A DNA stretch of 6,577 nt. Origin: JBGPLH01 sp041486365 [NCBI: Thermodesulfobacteriota bacterium] (GTDB lineage: Bacteria; JAUYMQ01). The stretch spans positions 1 through 6,577 of the forward strand of contig JBGPLH010000188.1 in the NCBI GenBank assembly GCA_041486365.1, written 5' to 3'. Made by a program: the position numbers and the translations under genes. Under the pieces are notes generated by a model. It was given only the letters and a program-made list of their open reading frames with translations, was not told the DNA's origin and did not search any database. Shown here piece after piece: positions 1-5,260 of the stretch; the stretch's first letter is position 1, and each line of letters starts with the position of its first letter.

Positions 1-81
1 CTTCTTTTTTGGAGCCTCCCCCGGAGCTTCGGAGAGCCGGCGCCCCCGCTGGTGACGTGGGGGGAGCATGACGAGGTTCGC
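1..81. other. Non-coding stretch downstream of menE
   Basis: No convincing gene is seen between the menE stop and the left edge. The stretch holds the GC-rich hairpin described separately, an imperfect palindrome CCGGAGCTTCGG at 21-32 and a run of six T (5-10) on the + strand. The T run is striking in such GC-rich DNA and could be the tail of a terminator for a convergent + strand gene just outside the window, but its stem would lie off the left edge. Confidence 0.4.
43..63 (-). terminator. GC-rich hairpin after menE, possible terminator without U-tract
   Basis: About 18 bases past the menE stop, a run of C (minus strand) can pair with a run of G over a loop of about 7 bases: five G-C pairs, an A-C mismatch and one more pair. 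No run of U follows on the menE transcript, so it does not meet the standard for an intrinsic terminator. It may be a weak or chance structure. Confidence 0.2.
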
Positions 82-1674
82 TCAGCCGATCCGCGCCACC
101 ACCTCGCGTCGCAGCAGCTTCCCGAGTGAGTTGCGGGGCAGGGTCTCCACGAGCGCGATCGCGCGGGGCACCTTGTAGCCGGCCAGATGTCGCCGGCAGT
201 GTGCCGCGAGATCGCCGGACGTGACGCGCGCCCCGGCGCGCGGCACGACAGCCGCCACGACGCGCTCCCCCCACTGCGGATCGGGGCTTCCCGCCACGGC
301 CGCATACAGCACGTCCGGGTGCGAGAGCAGCACGCGCTCCACCTCCGCGGGAGAGACGTTCTCGCCTCCGGAAATGATCATCTCGCTCTTGCGCCCGACC
401 ACCTCGAGATATCCCCGCGCGTCCATGCGCCCCAGGTCGCCCGTGGCGAGCCGGTCTTCTCGTCGCGTGACCTCTCGGATTCTGTCGGCCCTTCCTTCGG
501 GAGGGACCTCCGGGCGTCCCCAATAGCCGGGGCTCACGATCGGGCCCTGTACCGCGATCTCCCCCACCTCTCCCGTCCCGGCCTCGCTCCCGTCCTCCCG
601 CAGGATGCGGATCTCCACGCCCCGAAGTGGTTGCCCCACCGTGCCCGCGCCTTCCGATCGGATTCTATCGGCCCTCGCATTCCAGGGGTCGGCCCTCGCT
701 ACGCTCGGGACCTCCGGGCTCGGGACCTCCGGCAGGTGCCAGGGCGCCAGCGTCGCCACCTGCGAGGCGCATTCGGTGAGACCGTAGGAGGGCGCGGTGG
801 GGATGCCGCGGCGAAGGCACGCCTCGAGGAGGCATTCAGGAATGGGCGCGCCGCCGAGCAGCACGCATCGAAGCGAGGAGAGATCGGCGATCGCGCCGGG
901 GTCCGCGTCGAGCAGTCGCTGCAGCATCCCCGGCACGAGCGAGACGATCGTGACGCGCTCCTTCGCGATCGCCTCGATCACGCGGTGCTCGTCGAAGCCG
1001 TCCTGGAGCACGACGGGGAATCCGCACAGCACGGAACGGAGCAGGATCGAAAGACCGCCCACGTGGCACAGCGGCATGCAGGCGAGCCAGCGATCCTCCG
1101 GCCCGAGGTCGAGCCGCTCCCGCGCGCCCTCCGCGCTCGCCCGGTGATTCGCCCGGGTGAGCATCGCGCCCTTCGGGCGGCCGGTCGTTCCGGAGGTGTA
1201 GACGATCGTGTGAAGGGAATCGGGAGCGAGCGCGGGCGCTGGAAAGTCCTCCGGCGCTATATCAGCGAGCCGCGGATCGCCCGGGAGCGCATCGCCCAGC
1301 GCCGCGCGGGCTGCTCCGGGGAGATCGAATGCCACGCGGACCGCGGCGGGGTGCCCGGCGCAATCATAGATGAATGCGCGCGCCCCGCAGTCCGCCGCCT
1401 GCCAGGCGGCCTCCTCGCCGGAAAGGCGCGGATTCACCGGGACGAGGATCGCGCCGGTCCTCGGGATCGCATGGATGACCGTGACCGCGTCGAGCGACGT
1501 TCCGGCCAGGAGCGCCACGCGGTCCCCGGGGCGCACCCCCAGCCGCCGGAGCCTGCCCGCCATCTCCGCCGCCCGCGCGTCGAGCGCGCCCCAGGTGAGC
1601 GCTGTCCCGTCCTGGAACAGCGCCGGCCCATGGCGGGCGCGCCGCGCGCGCTCGCCCAGCCAGTCGAGTCTCAT
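82..1674 (-). CDS. menE: MenE, o-succinylbenzoate-CoA ligase, with two repeat-derived inserts
   Basis: 530-residue ANL-superfamily acyl-CoA synthetase that activates OSB to OSB-CoA via an acyl-adenylate. Motifs in order are the P-loop YTSGTTGRPKG (159-169), PLCHVGG (201-207), GGAPIP (274-279), YGLTE (297-301), GEIAVQGPIVSPGYW (371-385), TGD (411-413), GRKSEMIISGGENVSP (427-442), and the C-terminal PRNSLGK with catalytic Lys519. All core residues are intact. Two loops are longer than usual: about residues 314-343 between A5 and A6, and about 388-409 between A6 and A7. Both contain a PEVP...RADRIR segment encoded by related DNA repeats (separate entries). ATG at 1674 is chosen because GGGGAG lies 8 bases upstream and family N-termini match from here; an in-frame ATG at 1713 would lie inside menC. 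It is the last gene of the operon in view. The substrate assignment rests on the men context. Confidence 0.95.
   Translation of the reverse strand: MRLDWLGERARRARHGPALFQDGTALTWGALDARAAEMAGRLRRLGVRPGDRVALLAGTSLDAVTVIHAIPRTGAILVPVNPRLSGEEAAWQAADCGARAFIYDCAGHPAAVRVAFDLPGAARAALGDALPGDPRLADIAPEDFPAPALAPDSLHTIVYTSGTTGRPKGAMLTRANHRASAEGARERLDLGPEDRWLACMPLCHVGGLSILLRSVLCGFPVVLQDGFDEHRVIEAIAKERVTIVSLVPGMLQRLLDADPGAIADLSSLRCVLLGGAPIPECLLEACLRRGIPTAPSYGLTECASQVATLAPWHLPEVPSPEVPSVARADPWNARADRIRSEGAGTVGQPLRGVEIRILREDGSEAGTGEVGEIAVQGPIVSPGYWGRPEVPPEGRADRIREVTRREDRLATGDLGRMDARGYLEVVGRKSEMIISGGENVSPAEVERVLLSHPDVLYAAVAGSPDPQWGERVVAAVVPRAGARVTSGDLAAHCRRHLAGYKVPRAIALVETLPRNSLGKLLRREVVARIG
475..513 (-). repeat. 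Copy A of in-frame 39-base repeat inside menE
   Basis: On the coding strand this 13-codon segment reads PEVPPEGRADRIR. It shares with copy B the 11-base start CCGGAGGTCCC and the end GGGCCGAYAGAATCCGA, separated by 11 variable bases, so the two cores have exactly the same length apart from copy B's 21-base insertion. It sits between the GYW of motif A6 and the TGD of motif A7, where typical MenE proteins have a spacer about 8 residues shorter (estimate from family memory). On the + strand, positions 490-505 can fold as a six-pair stem with one G-T pair closed by a TTCG loop. The first residues (RPE) are also common in ordinary ANL enzymes after GYW, so the exact left boundary of the repeat is uncertain. 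Confidence 0.7.
658..732 (-). repeat. Copy B of the in-frame repeat inside menE, internally expanded
   Basis: On the coding strand this 75-base segment encodes two PEVPS units, then VARAD, PWN, ARAD and RIR. Removing one 21-base unit (from the repeated GCGAGGGCCGA) and one 15-base unit leaves a 39-base core matching copy A at its two ends. The 11-mer TCGGCCCTCGC occurs at 668-678 and again at 689-699. The segment lies in the loop just after YGLTE and SQVATLAP and before the conserved TVGQPL, where family members usually have only about 10 residues. The reading frame is kept in both copies, and every expansion is a multiple of three bases. Confidence 0.7.
703..732 (-). repeat. 15-base tandem duplication (PEVPS x2)
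   Basis: The 15-mer GCTCGGGACCTCCGG on the + strand is present twice head to tail (703-717 and 718-732). On the coding strand it doubles a five-residue PEVPS unit within repeat copy B of menE. The exact identity of the two units suggests a recent duplication. Confidence 0.8.
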
Positions 1675-1678
1675 GGCG

Positions 1679-2734
1679 TCAACTCCCCGCGCGCAGCCGC
1701 GCGAGCGCCACATGATCCAGTGTCACCCCGAGCCCCGGACCATCGGGAAGCAGCATCGCCCCGTTCTCGATTCGCAGGGGCTTCTCCACCACGTCCCGCG
1801 TGAGGAGATCCAGGGTCCCGAGCCCGCAGGCGCCGGCCAGCGCGTCCGCGGCCGCGGCCACGTGCAGGGCGGCGGCGATCCCGACGGAGGTGTCGACCAT
1901 GCCGGTCACCACCGTGCCGAGGCCCTTCTCGGCGGCGACACGGAGCATGGACATCGCGCCCGTGATCCCGCCGGCCGGGGAGAGCTTCACCACGATGATC
2001 GACGCCGCGTGCGCGGCGGCAATGCGACTCACCGCGGCCGGGTCCGTGGCGTCCTCGTCCGCGGCGATCGGAATTCCGCTTCCGGCGGCCACCCGCGCCA
2101 TGTCGTCGAGATGTCCCCGCGCCACCGGCTGCTCGATGTACTCCAGGTCCAGCGGCTCGAGCATCCGGATGCGCTCCAGCGCCTCGTCCGGCGTCCAGGC
2201 GCCGTTCGCGTCCAGGCGCAGCCGGGCCTGCGCGCCGAAGAGCCGGCGCAGCGCTCGGAGGGCCTCGAAATCGGCGGCGGGGCTCGCGCTCTTGATCTTG
2301 AAGGTCCCGATCCCGCGCTCCCAGGCCTTCCGAGCCGCCTCGATCATCGCGGTTTCCGGGGACCCGGGAAGCAGGGCGTTCACGGCGACCCGGGTGCGCC
2401 GCGGGCCTCCGAGGAGATCGGCGACGCGCAGACCCTGCATCCGGCCCCGCAGGTCGTGAAGGGCCACGTCCAGCGCGCAGCGCGCGGGCGGAGAGAGCCG
2501 CTGCAGGAGCGAGGCCGGTGGGTCCTCCCCATCGAGCGCCGGGGGCAGCACCTCGCGAAGCTCCCGCGCGATGGCGCCGGCATCCATTCCGTGGAACGCG
2601 CGCGCGCCCGTGCTCTCGCCGACGGCCACGGTCCCGTCGTCGGTCGTGAGCCGGAGGATCACGGTCTCCGTGGGCGGCGCGCCCGGATCCCGGCGGGGAA
2701 TCCGCAGGAGGAAGACCTCGGCCGAGAGCTTCAC
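1679..2734 (-). CDS. menC: MenC, o-succinylbenzoate synthase (enolase superfamily)
   Basis: 351-residue enolase-superfamily protein predicted to dehydrate SHCHC to o-succinylbenzoate. All catalytic positions of the superfamily are present: FKIKS with Lys146 and Lys148 (KxK), metal ligands Asp175 (RLDANGAW), Glu201 (YIEQP) and Asp226 (IAADE), and the opposite Lys250 (IVVKLSPAGG). The N-terminal capping domain spans about residues 1-110 and the TIM barrel the rest. OSB synthases are very divergent and overlap in sequence with dipeptide epimerases and N-succinylamino-acid racemases; placement between menA and menE is what makes MenC the preferred call. The start is GTG at 2734, supported by GGAGG 6 bases upstream and by a GTGA overlap with menA. 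The stop is 4 bases before menE. A promiscuous racemase side activity is possible in this family but cannot be read from the sequence. Confidence 0.92.
   Translation of the reverse strand: MKLSAEVFLLRIPRRDPGAPPTETVILRLTTDDGTVAVGESTGARAFHGMDAGAIARELREVLPPALDGEDPPASLLQRLSPPARCALDVALHDLRGRMQGLRVADLLGGPRRTRVAVNALLPGSPETAMIEAARKAWERGIGTFKIKSASPAADFEALRALRRLFGAQARLRLDANGAWTPDEALERIRMLEPLDLEYIEQPVARGHLDDMARVAAGSGIPIAADEDATDPAAVSRIAAAHAASIIVVKLSPAGGITGAMSMLRVAAEKGLGTVVTGMVDTSVGIAAALHVAAAADALAGACGLGTLDLLTRDVVEKPLRIENGAMLLPDGPGLGVTLDHVALARLRAGS
1683..1688 (-). promoter_or_regulatory. Ribosome binding site of menE
   Basis: GGGGAG on the minus strand, within the last codons of menC, is 8 bases before the ATG at 1674. 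It supports this start over the in-frame ATG at 1713. Confidence 0.65.
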
Positions 2735-3621
2735 GGCGCGCCTCCGACGAGGAGCCCCAGGGCGAAGAGCGCGCCGAAGACGAGATGGAGCCGGGCGGTC
2801 CCCCGCAGAGTCGCGTTCAGGCGCGGGCCGTCCGGATGGGCGAACACGGCCCGGACGAGCGGCGGGGCGAGCGCGGCCGCCGCGCAGGCGATCGACGCGG
2901 CCGCGGGCGCCAGATCGAGCCGCCAGAGGAGCGGGGGCGCCGCGAGCGCGCCGGCGAGGAGCGCGGCGTACTCCACGCGCGATCCGCCGCGGCCGAGGAT
3001 CACGGCGAGCGTGCGCTTGCCCGCCGCACGGTCGGTGTCGATGTCGCGGAGGTTGTTCACGACGAGGATCGCCGTGACGGTGAGGCCGACGGGGACCGAC
3101 GCCGCGAGCGCGGCGGCGGTCACGGTCCCCGCATGCGCGTAGTAAGTTCCGCAGACGGCCGCGATCCCGAAGAAGAGAAAGCAGACGGGATCGCCGAGCC
3201 CCACGTAGCCGTAGGGCCGGGGCCCGCCCGTGTAGAGGAGCCCCGCGGCGATGGACGCCGTCCCCAGCGCCGCCATCGGCCAGCCGCGCAGCGCCACGAG
3301 CACGAGCCCCGAGAGCGCCGCGACGCCGAAGGCCACCCAGGCCCCCGCGAGCACGCGCCCGGGCTCGATGAGCCCGGCCTGCGTGGCGCGAAGGGGCCCC
3401 AGGCGCGCGTACGTGTCGGCGCCGTGCTTCCAGTCGAAGTAGTCGTTCGCGAGGTTGGTGCCGATCTGGATCGCGAGGGCTCCCACCATCGCGGCCGCGA
3501 GGGCGACCGCATGGAACGCGCCGTCCCGGGCGGCCAGCGCGGTCCCCACCAGTACGGGGACCACCGCCGCGGGAAGCGTCGGAGGGCGCGCGGCCATGAT
3601 CCAGGCGCGAAGCGGCGTCAT
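2731..3621 (-). CDS. menA: MenA, 1,4-dihydroxy-2-naphthoate polyprenyltransferase
   Basis: 296-residue integral membrane UbiA-superfamily prenyltransferase. It attaches the polyprenyl chain to DHNA with loss of the carboxylate, giving demethylmenaquinone. It opens with [20 protein letters not shown], the usual MenA start. The first Asp motif is [11 protein letters not shown] (59-69; Asp60, Asp63, Asp69), followed by [15 protein letters not shown] (130-144). The second motif is [16 protein letters not shown] (189-204; Asp193 and Asp197). These bind Mg-diphosphate. Between them lie many hydrophobic Ala/Leu/Val-rich stretches consistent with about eight or nine transmembrane helices. ATG at 3621 comes 2 bases after the menB stop. 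Only a weak GAGG is seen 11 bases upstream, so translation is probably coupled to menB. The stop overlaps the menC start (GTGA). Length is normal for the family. Confidence 0.96.
   Translation of the reverse strand: MTPLRAWIMAARPPTLPAAVVPVLVGTALAARDGAFHAVALAAAMVGALAIQIGTNLANDYFDWKHGADTYARLGPLRATQAGLIEPGRVLAGAWVAFGVAALSGLVLVALRGWPMAALGTASIAAGLLYTGGPRPYGYVGLGDPVCFLFFGIAAVCGTYYAHAGTVTAAALAASVPVGLTVTAILVVNNLRDIDTDRAAGKRTLAVILGRGGSRVEYAALLAGALAAPPLLWRLDLAPAAASIACAAAALAPPLVRAVFAHPDGPRLNATLRGTARLHLVFGALFALGLLVGGAP
2741..2745 (-). promoter_or_regulatory. Ribosome binding site of menC (supports GTG start)
   Basis: GGAGG on the minus strand, within the end of menA, is 6 bases before the GTG at 2734. 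It supports GTG as the true menC start. Confidence 0.7.
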
Positions 3622-3623
3622 CG

Positions 3624-4454
3624 TCAGGGCAGCCTCGGGAACTTCGAGAAGTCGGGGCGGCGTTTCTCGAGGAACGCGTCGCGCCCCTCCTTCCCCTCCT
3701 CCGTCATGTAGAAGAGCATCGTGGCGTTGCCCGCCAGCTCCTGGATGCCCGCCAGCCCGTCGGACTCCGCGTTGAAGGCGGCCTTGAGGCAGCGGATGGC
3801 CATGGGCGAGTTCGCGAGGATCTCGCGGCACCACTGGACCGTGGTCTCCTCGAGCTTCTCGCAGGGGACGACCTCGTTCACGAGCCCCATGTCGAGCGCC
3901 TGCCGCGCGTCGTACTGGCGGCAGAGGTACCAGATCTCCCGGGCCTTCTTGTGCCCCACGATGCGCGCCATGTGTCCGGCGCCGAAGCCCGCGTCGAAGG
4001 AGCCTACCCGGGGCCCCGTCTGGCCGAAGCGCGCGTTGTCCGCCGCTATAGTGAGGTCGCAGAGGATGTGCAGCACGTGCCCGCCGCCGATGGCGTAGCC
4101 CGCCACCATGGCGATCACGGGCTTCGGGATCGTGCGGATCACCCGCTGGAGATCGAGCGCGTTCAGCCGCGGCACGCCGTCGTCGCCCACGTAGCCCCCC
4201 TCGCCGCGCACGCGCTGGTCGCCCCCGGCGCAGAAGGCCTCCTTCCCTTCGCCCGTGAGGATGATCACGCCCACCTCGCGGTCCTCCCGCGCGGCGGCGA
4301 AGGCGTCCATCAGTTCCGAGAGCGTGAGGGGCCGGAAGGCGTTTCGGACCTCCGGACGGTTGATCGCGATCCTGGCGATCCCTTCCGCCGTCTCGTAGCG
4401 GATGTCGGTGTATTCCCGCCGGACCTTCCAGTCCGGGATCCTCGGCTGCGTCAT
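3624..4454 (-). CDS. menB: MenB, 1,4-dihydroxy-2-naphthoyl-CoA synthase
   Basis: 276-residue crotonase-fold enzyme that closes the second ring of OSB-CoA to give DHNA-CoA (Dieckmann-type condensation), in the cytoplasm and typically as a hexamer. Motifs are [10 protein letters not shown] (31-40), the oxyanion-hole segment FCAGGD (74-79), [14 protein letters not shown] (88-101), GYAIGGGH (119-126), [10 protein letters not shown] (145-154) with active-site Ser152 and Asp154, and the characteristic MenB tail PDFSKF near the C-terminus. Gly147 stands where Mycobacterium tuberculosis MenB has Asp185, which marks this as a type I, bicarbonate-dependent enzyme by family knowledge. Local differences from E. 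coli are DAGFGAGH instead of DGGWGASY. The start is fixed by an ATGA overlap with menH and by AAGGAG 7 bases upstream. The stop is 2 bases before menA. Length and motifs are full and intact, so identity is very secure. Confidence 0.97.
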   Translation of the reverse strand: MTQPRIPDWKVRREYTDIRYETAEGIARIAINRPEVRNAFRPLTLSELMDAFAAAREDREVGVIILTGEGKEAFCAGGDQRVRGEGGYVGDDGVPRLNALDLQRVIRTIPKPVIAMVAGYAIGGGHVLHILCDLTIAADNARFGQTGPRVGSFDAGFGAGHMARIVGHKKAREIWYLCRQYDARQALDMGLVNEVVPCEKLEETTVQWCREILANSPMAIRCLKAAFNAESDGLAGIQELAGNATMLFYMTEEGKEGRDAFLEKRRPDFSKFPRLP

Positions 4455-5260
4455 GGCGCGTCTCCTTCGATGTCGGTGAGAAAGCGATCGACGAGTTCGG
4501 TGAATGCCTCCGGCGCCTCGAGATGCGCCGCGTGTCCCGCGCCGGGGACGGTGGCCGTGCGGGCTCCCGGGATGCGGGCGGCCATCTTCGCCGCGATGTC
4601 CCGGTACGTCGCGTCCAGCTCCCCGGCGAGCAGGAGCGCCGGCACGCGGAGCGACGGGAGCGCGTCCCACATCGGTGCCATCGCACCCCGGCCCATCCCG
4701 CGCAGGCATGCGGCCAGGCCCGCCGGGTCGTTTCGCATGCGCAGGGCCCGCTCCCGGTCCCGTATCCCGGCGGGGAGCCCTGACTGCGTGGCGAAAAGGG
4801 GCTGGGCCGTCCAGGCGTCGACGAAGGCGTCCAGGCCGTCCTCCACGATGCGATCGGCAAGCCGCTCGTCGGACCCGCGCCTTGCGGCGCGCTCCGCGTC
4901 GTCGGCGATCCCCGGGGAGGCCGACAGGAGCACGAGCGCCCGCAGCCGCGCGGGATGATCGAGGGCGACGTGAAGTGCGACGCGGCCACCCATCGAGTAG
5001 CCGAGCAGATCGACGCGGGCGATTCCCAGCTCGTCCAGGAACCCCAGCACGCCAGCCACGGCGTCCTCCGGACGGATCGGACCCCCTGCCGCACTCGCCG
5101 CCGGCAGCGGCCCGTGCCCCGGCAGATCGATCGCGAGGATCCGCCTGCGGGTCCCGAGAAGGGCGACCACGTCCGCCCAGGCGTCGGCGCTGCCCGTGAA
5201 GCCGTGGAGCAGCAGGAGCGGCGGCGGACCCGACGTCGCCCGGCCCCGGACCTCATCCAT
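4451..5260 (-). CDS. menH: MenH, SHCHC synthase (alpha/beta hydrolase)
   Basis: 269-residue alpha/beta-hydrolase, predicted 2-succinyl-6-hydroxy-2,4-cyclohexadiene-1-carboxylate synthase, which eliminates pyruvate from the MenD product. Visible motifs are the oxyanion-hole loop HGFTGS (19-24), DLPGHG (45-50), the nucleophile elbow GYSMGGR with Ser89, Asp216 in AGELD, and His243 in GAGHAAHLE, a complete Ser-Asp-His triad. SASPGI at 113-118 followed by an Arg-rich stretch, and FVDAW...PLF near 146-155, resemble MenH more than a generic esterase. Length is close to E. coli MenH (about 250). ATG at 5260 is chosen because GGAGGAGG lies 9 bases upstream and the first beta strand begins about 13 residues later. 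The gene overlaps the menD stop by 8 bases (ATGGATGA) and the menB start by 4. Many alpha/beta hydrolases are hard to tell apart by sequence, so the function rests partly on position between menD and menB. Confidence 0.93.
   Translation of the reverse strand: MDEVRGRATSGPPPLLLLHGFTGSADAWADVVALLGTRRRILAIDLPGHGPLPAASAAGGPIRPEDAVAGVLGFLDELGIARVDLLGYSMGGRVALHVALDHPARLRALVLLSASPGIADDAERAARRGSDERLADRIVEDGLDAFVDAWTAQPLFATQSGLPAGIRDRERALRMRNDPAGLAACLRGMGRGAMAPMWDALPSLRVPALLLAGELDATYRDIAAKMAARIPGARTATVPGAGHAAHLEAPEAFTELVDRFLTDIEGDAP
4462..4467 (-). promoter_or_regulatory. Ribosome binding site of menB
   Basis: AAGGAG on the minus strand lies within the last codons of menH, 7 bases before the menB ATG at 4454. 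It is a near-consensus site that fixes the start at the ATGA overlap. Confidence 0.8.

Noticed and set aside
187-3142. Long + strand open frames of 538 codons (187-1803) and 590 codons (1370-3142)
   Set aside because: They are antisense to menE, menC and menA, whose motifs are unmistakable. Their translations are Arg/Pro/Ala-rich with no recognisable domain and reflect the GC-rich third codon position of the true genes.
4346-4355. GGACCTCCGG in menB, matching part of the menE repeat (peptide RPEV)
   Set aside because: It encodes the native, conserved MenB motif NRPEVRNAF, and none of the rest of the repeat core follows, so it is coincidence.
4455-4709. N-terminal extension of menB to 4709
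   Set aside because: The extension lies inside menH in another frame and is low-complexity. The ATG at 4454 has a good ribosome binding site and matches the family N-terminus.
2731-5256. An 841-codon open frame on the minus strand that would fuse sequence over menH and menB to MenA
   Set aside because: Its first two thirds is out of frame with the well-conserved menH and menB proteins and is Arg/Ser/Gly-rich low-complexity translation. Only the last 296 residues (MenA) are real. The open frame is a product of high GC content.
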